Origin: Candidatus Rokubacteria bacterium 13_1_40CM_68_15
GTDB lineage: Bacteria; Methylomirabilota; Methylomirabilia; Rokubacteriales; CSP1-6
Assembly: GCA_001917585.1 (NCBI GenBank)
Contig: MNEG01000108.1
Coordinates: 1-38,898, forward strand
Reading direction: 5' to 3'
Length of the DNA: 38,898 bases
Shown: piece after piece, positions 15,638 to 23,412 of the stretch
Numbering within the stretch: position 1 is the stretch's first letter
How the letters are laid out: each line of letters starts with the position of its first letter
Translations under genes and position numbers: made by a program
The notes under the pieces: model-generated
What the model was told of the DNA's origin: nothing
Database searches by the model: none
Seen by the model: the letters and a program-made list of their open reading frames with translations, nothing else

Positions 15638-15820
15638 CTACTTCTTGTGCTCTTCGGGCATCGGCCGGCCGGCCGGTTGCGGCTGGCCGCCCTGCTCGTG
15701 CTGCGGATGTTGCGGCTCAGCGCCGCCCTGCTGGCCGGGCTTGTCCTTGTCGAGCTGAACAGGACGGCCGCTCTTCTGATCGTCCCGGTCCGCGTCCATC
15801 CGCTGGTCTTTCTGGTCCAT
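15638..15820 (-). CDS. small hydrophilic Gln/Pro/Lys-rich protein of unknown function
   Basis: A 60-residue, low-complexity, highly charged protein with no hydrophobic core: MDQKDQRMDADRDDQ at the start, repeated PQHPQHEQGGQPQPAG in the middle, EEHKK at the end. Support for it being real is a good AAAGGAG 8 bases before ATG 15820, a stop followed by a hairpin, and codon use in keeping with the region. It looks intrinsically disordered, like small stress or desiccation-type proteins, but I recognise no family. It sits alone between queG and the HEAT-repeat gene on the same strand. Confidence 0.55.
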   Translation of the reverse strand: MDQKDQRMDADRDDQKSGRPVQLDKDKPGQQGGAEPQHPQHEQGGQPQPAGRPMPEEHKK

Positions 15821-15894
15821 GGCTCGGACTCCTTTGCGTGAAATGACCGCTTCTGAGTAAAAGGCAGGAGCAAAGCGTGAGCCAGCGGGTCACT

Positions 15895-16917
15895 TCACGG
15901 TTGTAATTTCTCCAGCGCCCAGGCCGCCGCGTCCGCCACGGCTGGATCCGCGTCGGCGGCGGCCTGCAGGAGATCGAGCCGCGCGGACCGGTCGCCCGCG
16001 TTGCCGAGCACGATGGCGGCGTTTCGGCGGAGGCCGGATCGCTTGGCGCGACTCAAAGCCGTGCTGCGAAAGCGCGAGCGAAATTCTTCCTCGTCGAGCC
16101 TCAGGAGCATCGCTGCCGGAGGCGGATCGCTCGGGGTCAGCGAGGGATCACTGGCCGACGGCGCCTTCCGGTTCCACGGACATACCTCCTGGCAGATATC
16201 GCAGCCGAAGAGCCAGTCGCCGATGCCCGGCCGGAGCTCGGCGGCGATCGAGCCGCGATGCTCGATCGTGAGATACGAAATGCAGCGCCGGGCGTCGAGC
16301 GTCCACGGCCCGACGAACGCCTGAGTCGGGCAGGCATCCAGGCACGCCCGGCAGGTCCCGCAGCGGTCGGGTTGCGTGGCGTCGGATTCGAGCTCCGCGG
16401 TTGTCAACACGATGCCGATGAAGAAGTACGAGCCGAGATCGGGGTCGATGAGATTGGTGTTCTTGCCGATCCAGCCGAGCCCGGCAGCAGCCGCGAGGTC
16501 GCGCTCCAGGACGGCGCTCGTGTCGACGGCGGCGCGGCTGCGGGTGCCGCTGCCGGCGGTCCCCTCGATGAAGCGCGCCAGCGTGTTGAGCCGCGGGCGC
16601 ATCACGTCGTGGTAATCACGGCCGCCGGCGTACCTGGCGATTCTTCCCCGAGGAGATTCCACGCGGTCGGCAGGCGCATACAGCATCGCCACGGCGAGGA
16701 CGGAACGAGCGCCGGGCAGGAGCCGGGTGGGATCCAGGCGTTCGTGGCGCGTCCGCTCCAGATAGGCCATGTCCCCGGCGTAGCCGGCGTCGAGCCAGCG
16801 CTCGAACGCCGCGCCGTGGACGGGGGGCGCCGCTGGTCCCACCGCGACCCGATCGAAGCCGAGGTCGCGCGCGCGCTCGCGAACCGCAGCGGTGAGCGCC
16901 AGGGTGGTCAGCGTCAT
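15895..16917 (-). CDS. queG: epoxyqueuosine reductase
   Basis: Catalyses the last step of queuosine biosynthesis in tRNA, reducing epoxyqueuosine with a cobalamin and two [4Fe-4S] clusters; cytoplasmic, 340 residues. Cluster cysteines are C186, C189, C192 and C196 in CGTCRACLDACP, and C239, C242 and C246 in CDICQEVCPWN, with C212 as a probable extra ligand. The putative general acid Asp lies in AAVDTSAVLERDLA (D132), and GLGWIGKNTNLI is a family signature. The C-terminus has the usual HEAT-like helices. ATG 16917 overlaps the methyltransferase stop (ATGA). No other queuosine gene is in the window. Confidence 0.93.
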   Translation of the reverse strand: MTLTTLALTAAVRERARDLGFDRVAVGPAAPPVHGAAFERWLDAGYAGDMAYLERTRHERLDPTRLLPGARSVLAVAMLYAPADRVESPRGRIARYAGGRDYHDVMRPRLNTLARFIEGTAGSGTRSRAAVDTSAVLERDLAAAAGLGWIGKNTNLIDPDLGSYFFIGIVLTTAELESDATQPDRCGTCRACLDACPTQAFVGPWTLDARRCISYLTIEHRGSIAAELRPGIGDWLFGCDICQEVCPWNRKAPSASDPSLTPSDPPPAAMLLRLDEEEFRSRFRSTALSRAKRSGLRRNAAIVLGNAGDRSARLDLLQAAADADPAVADAAAWALEKLQP

Positions 16918-17594
16918 CGCCGGCGCGCCTTCACGATCAGATGGCTCCGCGTCAGCGTTCGCCCGCCCTCCTCGAGGAACTTGATGTATCGGAACCAGCG
17001 GCCATCACTCCGCCACTTGTCCTCGAGCCCGACCACCGCGGCCAGCGCCGCTTCTACCGAATCGTATCGCCGCGTGTCGCGATCGACCTCGAGGTGCTCG
17101 ACGGCGAACCCGTTGGCGTCGAGCAGCGCGCGGGCCCGCGCCTCGTCGTAGGAAAAGCGCGAGCGCCGTCCCGTCTCGCGCCACTGCTCGGCCTCGAAGG
17201 CCACGAACCCGAAGAGACGGCCGGGGGCCAGCGCGCGGCCGGCCCGCTCGATGATCGCGTCCGACATGCAAAGGTGCGCGACGACCATGTCGGGCGTGAA
17301 GGTCTGATACTCGCAGGCCTCCGCATCGGCCACGACGAACTCGGCATTGGCCATCCCGGCCGCGGCCGCCCTTCGGCGCGCGTCTTCGATGAGCGAACGC
17401 TCCCGGTCGATGCCGACGATGCGCCGACAGCGCGGGGCGAGCTCGAGGGCCAGCCGTCCCCATCCCGTACCGACGTCGAGCACGCTCAGCCCGGCAAGCG
17501 GCTCGGCCGCGAGCAGCCCGAGAAAGGTGGGACTGATCCCCGTCGTCTTCGCCGCAGCGCCCGTCACGCATTCAATGGTATCTTGACCGCCCAT
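16914..17594 (-). CDS. SAM-dependent methyltransferase, class I
   Basis: A 226-residue Rossmann-fold methyltransferase. Motif I LDVGTGWGRLALEL binds S-adenosylmethionine, motif II is IVGIDRERSLI with the acidic ribose contact, and AEFVVADAEAC gives the adenine-contact Asp. The acceptor is unknown. ATG 17594 lies on top of the start of the divergent MBL gene (ATG 17593), and neither has a Shine-Dalgarno. ATG 17603 and GTG 17567 are alternatives. The longer open frame to 17948 is antisense to the MBL gene and should be ignored. It is coupled to queG by a 4-base overlap. Confidence 0.82.
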   Translation of the reverse strand: MGGQDTIECVTGAAAKTTGISPTFLGLLAAEPLAGLSVLDVGTGWGRLALELAPRCRRIVGIDRERSLIEDARRRAAAAGMANAEFVVADAEACEYQTFTPDMVVAHLCMSDAIIERAGRALAPGRLFGFVAFEAEQWRETGRRSRFSYDEARARALLDANGFAVEHLEVDRDTRRYDSVEAALAAVVGLEDKWRSDGRWFRYIKFLEEGGRTLTRSHLIVKARRR

Positions 17595-18447
17595 GAGCGT
17601 CATGCCACCGATCACGTTGGGTGAAGTCAGTGTGCGCTCGGTCGTGGAGATCCCCCGCTCGTCGTTCGCCACGACGTCGATGCTGCCCGACTCGACCGCG
17701 GATGCCGTCGCGCGCCACCATCGGTGGCTGCGGCCGCACTTCTGGGACGAGGCCACCAACGATCTCGGCTCGCGCATCCAGTCCTTCGTCGTCAGGACAC
17801 CCCGGACGACCGTCCTCATCGACACCTGCGTCGGCAACGACAAGAACCGCGAGGGCTCGGCGCTCTGGCACATGCGCCGCGGCTCCTTCCTCGACGACCT
17901 CGCGGCCGCGGGCGTCAGGCCCGAAGACGTGGACGTCGTCGTGTGCACGCACCTGCACGTCGATCACGTCGGCTGGAACACGCGACTGGTCGACGGCCAC
18001 TGGGTCCCGACCTTCCCACGGGCGACGTACGTGATACCGGGCGAGGAGTGGGAGTACTGGCGCCACGAAAAGGACGACTGCATCGCGGACAGCGTGGTGC
18101 CGATCGTCGAGGCCGGGCGCGCTACCCTCGTCGACGCGCGTCACACGATCGATCCGTGGCTCGGCTTCGAGCCGTCGCCGGGCCACACGCCCGGTCACGT
18201 CTGCGTCCGGCTCAGGACGAAGGCCGGTGAAGCCGTCTTTTCCGGCGACCTCATGCACAGGGTCGTGCAGGTCGCCGAGCCGCAGTGGTCGAGCCGCTTC
18301 TGCTACGACGGCAAGCACGCGGCGCTGACCCGCCGCGGGTTCATCGAGCGACACGCCGACACCGGTACGCTCGTCCTTGCCGCCCACTTCCCGCGCCCCG
18401 GCTACATCGTGCGCGAGAACGGCGGCCACCGATTCCAGCCCGCATGA
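17593..18447 (+). CDS. MBL-fold (metallo-beta-lactamase) hydrolase
   Basis: A 284-residue metal-dependent hydrolase. The zinc motif is THLHVDHVGW (H120, H122, D124, H125). Further ligands are in PSPGHTPGHVC and VFSGDLMHRV, and the last His may be in LAAHFPRPG. This pattern is common among lactonase-like members such as quorum-quenching AHL lactonases, but many relatives act on other esters or lactones, so no specific substrate is claimed. There is no signal peptide, so it is probably cytoplasmic. It is translationally coupled to the LLM oxidoreductase (ATGA overlap), suggesting a joint catabolic or detoxifying step. Confidence 0.88.
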   Translation: MSVMPPITLGEVSVRSVVEIPRSSFATTSMLPDSTADAVARHHRWLRPHFWDEATNDLGSRIQSFVVRTPRTTVLIDTCVGNDKNREGSALWHMRRGSFLDDLAAAGVRPEDVDVVVCTHLHVDHVGWNTRLVDGHWVPTFPRATYVIPGEEWEYWRHEKDDCIADSVVPIVEAGRATLVDARHTIDPWLGFEPSPGHTPGHVCVRLRTKAGEAVFSGDLMHRVVQVAEPQWSSRFCYDGKHAALTRRGFIERHADTGTLVLAAHFPRPGYIVRENGGHRFQPA

Positions 18448-19355
18448 TGCGCATCGGCATCTCGCTCACCAGCGCCCACAAGGTTCGCGACCCGCGCGAG
18501 ACCGCGCGCTTCCTGGTCGAGCGGACGGCGGCCGCGCATCGCGCCGGCCTCGACTCGCTCTTCGTCGGCGACCACCACGCGACGCCGGGGCCCTACTATC
18601 AGAACGTTCCGATCATGGGCCGTCTGCTGGCCGAGTGGGGCGACAAGCCCGCCGGCTGTCTGTTCCTGCTTCCGCTCTGGAACCCCGTGCTCGTTGCCGA
18701 GCAGATCGGTACGCTGGCCGCCATCGCGCGCGGCCGCTTCGTCCTGCAAGCCGGACTGGGCTACGACGAGGCGCAGTTCCTCGCCATGGGGGCCAACATC
18801 AAGCAGCGGCCGTCGGCCTTCGAGGAGTCACTCGGTATCATCCGGCGCCTGCTCGCGGGCGAGGTCGTGAGCAGCGACCATCGCTTCCACGTCGAGAATG
18901 CGCGGCTGGCGCTGCGCCCGGCCGAGCCCGTCGAGGTGTGGATCGCCGGCACCGCGGAGCCGGCCATCGATCGTGCCGCCCGCCTCGCCGACGGCTGGCT
19001 GGTCTCCCCCGAGCCGACGTTCGAGCAGGCGAACACGGCGATCGCGTACTATCGCGCGCGCTGCGCGGCTCACAAGCGCACGCCGACGGCGATCGCCATC
19101 CGTCGCGACATCTACGTGGGTGAGTCCGCGGCCGAGGCCGAGAAGACCGCGCGCGCCGTCGTCGACCGCGGCTATCGCGGCATCGAGCCCAGTGCCCTGG
19201 TCTGGGGCGACGTGCCGACGGTCACGGAGAAGTTCAGACGGCTCGGGACGATGGGCTACACCGACGTCATCGTGCGCCATCTCGTCGACGACCAGGCGAA
19301 GATCATCGGCTCGCTGGCGCGGCTCGCGGAGGTCCGAAGAGCCCTCGCCACCTGA
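18444..19355 (+). CDS. LLM-class flavin-dependent oxidoreductase
   Basis: A 303-residue luciferase-like TIM-barrel protein that uses FMN or F420. Family patterns are AHRAGLDSLFVGDHH, NPVLVAEQIGTLAAIARGRFVLQAGLGY, FEESLGIIRRLLAGE and EVWIAGTAEPAIDRAARLADGWL. The start is ATG 18444 (a second ATG follows at once), overlapping the MBL stop. A longer reading back to 18285 is only the MBL gene in another frame. Whether it is a monooxygenase or an F420-dependent dehydrogenase cannot be read from sequence. The coupled MBL hydrolase suggests successive steps on one compound. Confidence 0.9.
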   Translation: MMRIGISLTSAHKVRDPRETARFLVERTAAAHRAGLDSLFVGDHHATPGPYYQNVPIMGRLLAEWGDKPAGCLFLLPLWNPVLVAEQIGTLAAIARGRFVLQAGLGYDEAQFLAMGANIKQRPSAFEESLGIIRRLLAGEVVSSDHRFHVENARLALRPAEPVEVWIAGTAEPAIDRAARLADGWLVSPEPTFEQANTAIAYYRARCAAHKRTPTAIAIRRDIYVGESAAEAEKTARAVVDRGYRGIEPSALVWGDVPTVTEKFRRLGTMGYTDVIVRHLVDDQAKIIGSLARLAEVRRALAT

Positions 19356-19363
19356 TCGTCGCT

Positions 19364-20488
19364 CTACGGTGACGACTCCGAAACTGTCGCCGGGGCGAAC
19401 CATCGCTGGGCAATGACCGTGGGAATGACAGCGCTCGCCACCACGACGCTGACGAGGACGGAGAACTGTGCACGGTCGAGGATCCCGGCATTGAGGCCGT
19501 AGAGCGAGGAGATCGTGCCGAAGGTCAGGCCCGTGGACATGAGCAGCGTCGTGAACATCGCGTCGTGGCGGACGTAGCGCCGGGCCAGCGGATAGACGCC
19601 GAAGAACTTCGTCACCTGCTTCACGGCGAAGAGCACGACGAGCAGACCGAGGTTGGCCCACACGAGGGCCAGTGACACGTTCATGCCCCCCCTGAGAAAG
19701 AAGAACGGTGTGAGCAACGCGAAGGTGACGACCCGGAACCGCCGCGTCAGCGCTGGATGCTCGTGGAAGATCCGGGCCAGTGCGAGGCCGAGGCCGAACG
19801 CCGGCAGCACAGCGTGGCTCTGCGCTTTCTCGGCGAAAAACATGAGTACGAGAAGCGCTGCCACCGCGCCCTTGATCTCCGGTTCGATGACCCGCTCGCC
19901 GTAGCGCGTGAAGAACCACGGTTGGAGGCGGACCATCGTCCAGATGACGAGGACCGACACAGTGAGAAACGGCAGGAGCCACCAGGTGGGACGGATGAAA
20001 AGCCCCGCCAGCGCGAGAGCGACGCCGAAGTCGGTGACGAACGTGGAGGCCATGATGAGTTTGCCGAGCGGCCTCAGCGTGAGCCCCGTCTCCACCAGGA
20101 CCGCGTAGACGACGGCCAGCGACGTCGTCGACAGCGCGACGCCGGCGATCTGGGCAGCCGGAGTCGTCCAGCCCAGCACCCCGGCGCAGAACGCCCAGGC
20201 GCCGACGAAGGGCGCGACGAACGACACGCCACCGATCAGAAGACTTTCGGTGAGCTTCTCGCGCATGATGCGGGGATCAACCTCGGCCCCGGCCAGGAAG
20301 GTCAGTAGGATGCTGCCAAACGACGCGAGGAAATCCATCCAGGGCGGGCTCGTCAGACCGAGCACATTGCCAGCGATCACGCCCAGAGTAATCTCGATGA
20401 GCGCGACGGAGACGCCCAGCTCGACTGACGCCAGACTCGCCAGCAGGATGAGAACGCCGGCGATGACCGCGATGAGGAGACTCTCCAT
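19364..20488 (-). CDS. cation:proton antiporter, CPA2/Na_H_Exchanger family, under a fluoride riboswitch
   Basis: Inner-membrane exchanger of 374 residues with about 11-12 hydrophobic segments and no C-terminal TrkA-N domain. Family features are ITLGVIAGNVLGL, FLAGAEVDPRIMREK (the helix-2/3 glycine and acidic turn) and STFVTDFGVALALAGLF with the acidic residue expected in the ion-exchange helix. ATG 20488 has GGAGG 5 bases upstream. The gene is preceded on the same strand by a fluoride riboswitch and terminator (20510-20592), so it should be expressed when cytoplasmic fluoride rises. Fluoride riboswitches are known to precede Na+/H+-antiporter-type genes as well as crcB and fluoride-type CLC genes. 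Its role may be to correct the proton or cation imbalance caused by HF entry, or fluoride export itself; sequence does not decide. Confidence 0.9.
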   Translation of the reverse strand: MESLLIAVIAGVLILLASLASVELGVSVALIEITLGVIAGNVLGLTSPPWMDFLASFGSILLTFLAGAEVDPRIMREKLTESLLIGGVSFVAPFVGAWAFCAGVLGWTTPAAQIAGVALSTTSLAVVYAVLVETGLTLRPLGKLIMASTFVTDFGVALALAGLFIRPTWWLLPFLTVSVLVIWTMVRLQPWFFTRYGERVIEPEIKGAVAALLVLMFFAEKAQSHAVLPAFGLGLALARIFHEHPALTRRFRVVTFALLTPFFFLRGGMNVSLALVWANLGLLVVLFAVKQVTKFFGVYPLARRYVRHDAMFTTLLMSTGLTFGTISSLYGLNAGILDRAQFSVLVSVVVASAVIPTVIAQRWFAPATVSESSP

Positions 20489-20509
20489 CGATCCTCCGTC
20501 GATTCCAAC

Positions 20510-20540
20510 AAAAAACCCCTACCGGCACTGCCGGTAGGGG
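20510..20540 (-). terminator. intrinsic terminator forming the riboswitch expression platform
   Basis: On the minus strand, CCCCTACCGGCA (20540-20529) pairs perfectly with TGCCGGTAGGGG (20527-20516), followed directly by six U residues (20515-20510). The first arm contains the CCCC that the aptamer needs for its pseudoknot, so hairpin and ligand-bound aptamer exclude each other. It lies 22 bases before the antiporter ATG. It would also stop read-through from ilvD. Confidence 0.9.
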
Positions 20541-20592
20541 TCATCAGCCTCACGGTCGGTGAGGCGGTTTCAGGCGAACCCCATCGCCTTTT
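20535..20592 (-). promoter_or_regulatory. fluoride riboswitch (crcB motif)
   Basis: Read on the minus strand, the RNA has all parts of the crcB aptamer. The first hairpin is AGGCGA/UCGCCU (20589-20584 and 20577-20572) with loop UGGGGU. The linker GAAACC follows. The second hairpin is GCCUCAC/GUGAGGC (20565-20559 and 20553-20547) with loop CGACC. The conserved tail is UGAUGACCCCUAC. The GGGG of the first loop can pair with the CCCC of the tail, giving the known pseudoknot. The strings GCGAUGG, GUUCGCC, AACCGCC and GGCUGAUGAC agree with my memory of the motif consensus and of the Pseudomonas syringae example. The tail is also the first arm of an intrinsic terminator, the usual on-switch layout: fluoride binding prevents termination. 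Confidence 0.92.
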
Positions 20593-20650
20593 TCGTCTAC
20601 GACATCGTTATCGTCCTCAGCGCTAGTTGGCCCTTCTCAGTTGGGCATGG

Positions 20651-22324
20651 CTATCCGGTAACGGCGCCGTCCGACGCGCTGGACACCAGGCGCGCGTACT
20701 TGGCCATGGCGCCCCACGTGTAACGCGCCTTCGGCGGCTTGACCGCCTTGAGACGCTTCTTGAGCTCCGCCGCCGACACCTCCACGTCGAGGTGCCGCTT
20801 CTTGACGTCGAGCACGATGCTGTCACCGTCCCTGAGGGCGGCGATCGGCCCCCCGACCGCGGCCTCCGGCGCGACGTGCCCGACCATGAAGCCGTGGCTC
20901 GCGCCCGAGAAGCGGCCGTCGGTCATGAGCGCAACGGTGGGGCCGAGGCCCGCGCCCTGGAGCGCGCCGGTGACGTGGAGCATCTCGCGCATTCCCGGCC
21001 CGCCCTTGGGGCCTTCGTAGCGGATGACGATGAAGTCGCCCGCCTTGATCTTGCCGGTCTTGACGGCCACGAACGCATCCTCTTCGCGGTTGAACACGCG
21101 GGCGCGCCCGCGAAACACCTCGTCGCTGTGACCGGCGAGCTTGGCCACGCAGCCATCGGGCGCGAGGTTGCCCTTGAGGATGGCCAGACCGCCGTGGCCA
21201 GCCAGGGGATTCGACAGCTGACGGATTACCTTCTGGCCGGGCGCCTCGCGCGCCGCACGCGCCGCCTCGCCGATCGTTTTCCCGCTGACGGTCATCTCCT
21301 TCTCGTTGAGGAGTCCCGCCTGGAGTAGCCGCTTCGCCACCACGGCCATGCCACCAGCCTCGTGCATCTCGGGCGCGGTGTAGCTGCCCCACGGCTTCAT
21401 GTCGGCCAGGAGCGGCGTCCTGCGCGAGATGCGGTCGAACTCCTCGATGTCGAGCTGGACGCCCGCTTCCTTGGCCACGGCGAGCAGGTGGAGCACGGCG
21501 TTGGTGGAGCCGCCGGTGGCCATCACGCCGGCGATTGCGTTCTGCAGCGACTTCTTGGTGATGATCTGGCGCGGGAGGAGCCCCTTGCCGAGCAGGTCCA
21601 TGACCATGCGCCCGGTCTGGACCGCTACCTCTTCCTTGTGGACGTCGGGCGCGGGCACGTCATTGAAGCCCATCGGCGACACACCGAGCATCTCGAACGC
21701 CGTGGACATCGTATTCGCGGTGAACTGGCCACCGCAGGCGCCGTCGCCGGGGCACGCCGAGCACTCGATGGCGTGCAGCTCGCGGTCGTCGATCTTGCCG
21801 GCGTTGCGGGCCCCGATGGCCTCGAAAATGTCCTGAACCGTGAGGCGCCGGCCCTTGTACTCGCCGTAGAGGATGGACCCGCTGTAGAGCATCACGCTCG
21901 GCAGATTGAGCCGCGCCATCGCCATCACCATGCCCGGGATGGTCTTGTCGCAGCCCGAGATGCCCACGAAGGCATCGAAGAGGTGGCCACGCACGACCAG
22001 CTCGACCGAGTCCGCGATCCAGTCGCGGCTGATGAGCGAGGCCTTCATGCCCTCGGTGCCCATCGCGATGCCGTCGGTCACCGAGATGGTGTTGAACTCG
22101 ATCGGCGTGCCGCCGGCCGCCCGGATGCCTTCCTTCACCTTCTCGGCCAGCTTGCGGTGGTTCGAGTTGCACGGCGTCAGCTCGATCCAGCAGTGGGCGA
22201 CGCCGACGAGCGGCTTGCGCAGGTCGTCGTCGGTGAAGCCGACGGCGCGGAAGTAGGAGCGCGCGGCGGCGCGGTCCGTGCCATCGAGGAGGACGCGGCT
22301 CTTGTGCCGGGGATCGAAGGTCAT
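20651..22324 (-). CDS. ilvD: dihydroxy-acid dehydratase
   Basis: Third step of branched-chain amino acid synthesis: dehydrates 2,3-dihydroxy-isovalerate and its methylvalerate analogue to 2-keto acids. 557 residues, normal for IlvD. Fe-S cluster cysteines are visible in [40 protein letters not shown] and [36 protein letters not shown] and [20 protein letters not shown] are catalytic-domain signatures. ATG 22324 overlaps the stop of the upstream MaoC-like gene (ATGA), so it is translated from a mRNA starting with two MaoC genes. No ilvB, ilvC or ilvE is in the window. Its transcript probably ends at the terminator within the riboswitch region. Confidence 0.95.
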   Translation of the reverse strand: MTFDPRHKSRVLLDGTDRAAARSYFRAVGFTDDDLRKPLVGVAHCWIELTPCNSNHRKLAEKVKEGIRAAGGTPIEFNTISVTDGIAMGTEGMKASLISRDWIADSVELVVRGHLFDAFVGISGCDKTIPGMVMAMARLNLPSVMLYSGSILYGEYKGRRLTVQDIFEAIGARNAGKIDDRELHAIECSACPGDGACGGQFTANTMSTAFEMLGVSPMGFNDVPAPDVHKEEVAVQTGRMVMDLLGKGLLPRQIITKKSLQNAIAGVMATGGSTNAVLHLLAVAKEAGVQLDIEEFDRISRRTPLLADMKPWGSYTAPEMHEAGGMAVVAKRLLQAGLLNEKEMTVSGKTIGEAARAAREAPGQKVIRQLSNPLAGHGGLAILKGNLAPDGCVAKLAGHSDEVFRGRARVFNREEDAFVAVKTGKIKAGDFIVIRYEGPKGGPGMREMLHVTGALQGAGLGPTVALMTDGRFSGASHGFMVGHVAPEAAVGGPIAALRDGDSIVLDVKKRHLDVEVSAAELKKRLKAVKPPKARYTWGAMAKYARLVSSASDGAVTG

Positions 22325-22734
22325 GCTGGTCTCCTTGCCACGAGAAAAGTGAAGCGGCCGCGCTGCACGGTCTCACCCCGTTGATCGATGATCTCGTGGT
22401 CCTCGATGACGATCCCGCCCTCGCGCATCGTCCGCCGACTGACCACGCGGGAGGTGCCGTAGACCGTGTCGCCGACGTGCAACGCGCGGACGATCTGCCA
22501 GTCCATCGACATGAAGGCGAGGACGGCGAGGGGCGGCTGAGGCACCCGCCAGCCCAGGCCGATGCTCAGGCAGAGGGGCAGCAGTTCGGCGACGGCGCCA
22601 GGCTCGACCGCCGCGTCGCCGGTGAGCCCGCTGTACAGCGACAGGTGGGCCTCGGTCACCGTCATGGCCGGGCTCGTCACGAGATCGTTCAGCTTGGTGT
22701 CCTCGAAGAAGGTGTGGGCGGCCGCCGGCGTCAT
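22321..22734 (-). CDS. MaoC-like hotdog protein lacking the usual catalytic Asp/His
   Basis: A 137-residue single hotdog domain. The C-terminal half matches MaoC-type acyl dehydratases ([20 protein letters not shown], then [20 protein letters not shown]). In the N-terminal half the segment [20 protein letters not shown] takes the place of the active-site loop and has no D-x-N-P-x-H-like motif. The helix that normally carries the FG-x-x-IAHG turn reads LCLSIGLGW. It is therefore probably non-catalytic and pairs with the adjacent MaoC protein, as in heterodimeric hydratases such as the mycobacterial HadAB/HadBC. ATG 22734 overlaps the upstream MaoC stop by 4 bases and its own stop overlaps ilvD. 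Confidence 0.75.
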   Translation of the reverse strand: MTPAAAHTFFEDTKLNDLVTSPAMTVTEAHLSLYSGLTGDAAVEPGAVAELLPLCLSIGLGWRVPQPPLAVLAFMSMDWQIVRALHVGDTVYGTSRVVSRRTMREGGIVIEDHEIIDQRGETVQRGRFTFLVARRPA

Positions 22735-23183
22735 GCCGGCCGCCGCTCCACCATGAGCTCGGTCTCGCCCTCCTGAACGACCTCGTCGCGCTGGTTCAGC
22801 ACCGTGCGCTCGACGACGACCAGGCCGCGATCGGTCTTCCCGGTCTCGCGCTTGCTCGCAACCCGCGTGCGCAACCGGATCGTGTCGCCGATCTTGATCG
22901 GGCCTTTGAACTTCCACTTGAGGCCCACGAAAGCGAGGGTGGCAAAGACCCGTCCGGTCCGGTAGAAGAGTCCGGACTGGATGGCGAGGCCGAGGAGGCC
23001 ATGGGCGATGCGCTCCCCGAAGATCGACTTCTTCATGAACTCGGCGTCGGTGTGGAGGACGTTGTAGTCGCCGGACAGCCCGGCGAAGAGGACGATGTCG
23101 GTCTCGGTCACCGTCCGCCCGGGCGACTCGAACTCCTCCCCGACCTCGATCTCTTCGAAGTAGCGCCGGCCGCTCGGCGTCAT
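22731..23183 (-). CDS. MaoC-family acyl dehydratase (R-specific enoyl-CoA hydratase-like)
   Basis: A 150-residue hotdog hydratase. The hydratase 2 motif is complete: GDYNVLHTDAEFMKKSIFGE followed by RIAHGLLG, with D39 and H44 as catalytic pair. Likely reaction: reversible hydration of a trans-2-enoyl thioester. ATG 23183 is preferred because MTPSGRRYFEEIEVGEEF is a typical MaoC opening; the frame stays open to 23261 without family similarity. No clear Shine-Dalgarno is visible. It heads a three-gene coupled operon with the degenerate MaoC protein and ilvD. The 198 bases upstream to the permease stop contain half of a 31-base direct repeat and otherwise nothing I can identify. Confidence 0.85.
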   Translation of the reverse strand: MTPSGRRYFEEIEVGEEFESPGRTVTETDIVLFAGLSGDYNVLHTDAEFMKKSIFGERIAHGLLGLAIQSGLFYRTGRVFATLAFVGLKWKFKGPIKIGDTIRLRTRVASKRETGKTDRGLVVVERTVLNQRDEVVQEGETELMVERRPA

Positions 23184-23280
23184 GCCCGCGTAGGATAGCA
23201 CGCCGCTCGCGCGTGACCCGCTGTGCCTCGCGTCCCGAAGATCATCGTCTGGTTCCCGCACGGGCCCTTGAGTGAATGAT

Positions 23281-23412
23281 CTATTTCACAGCGCCGACCG
23301 TGAGCCCCGCGTGGCCGTGCGAGGTGAGACGCCGGCGCGGCGGCGAGCCGAGCCTATCACTCGGTCTCGGAGGGCCCCGGCCTATTTCACAGCGCCGACC
23401 GTGAGCCCCGCG
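23281..23412. repeat. perfect 31-base direct repeat duplicating the 3' end of the permease gene
   Basis: The same 31 bases occur at 23281-23311 and 23382-23412, 101 bases apart start to start. Each begins CTATTTCACAGCGCCGACC and ends CCCCGCG. The second copy encodes the last ten residues and the stop of the sugar permease (AGLTVGAVK and stop). The first is a detached copy downstream that ends an open frame running antisense and out of frame. The 70 bases between the copies hold no recognisable element. Confidence 0.85.

Noticed and set aside
20500-20600. An amino-acid attenuator or T-box linked to ilvD
   Set aside because: The element is downstream of ilvD and upstream of the antiporter; there is no leader peptide or T-box sequence, and it fits the crcB aptamer in detail.
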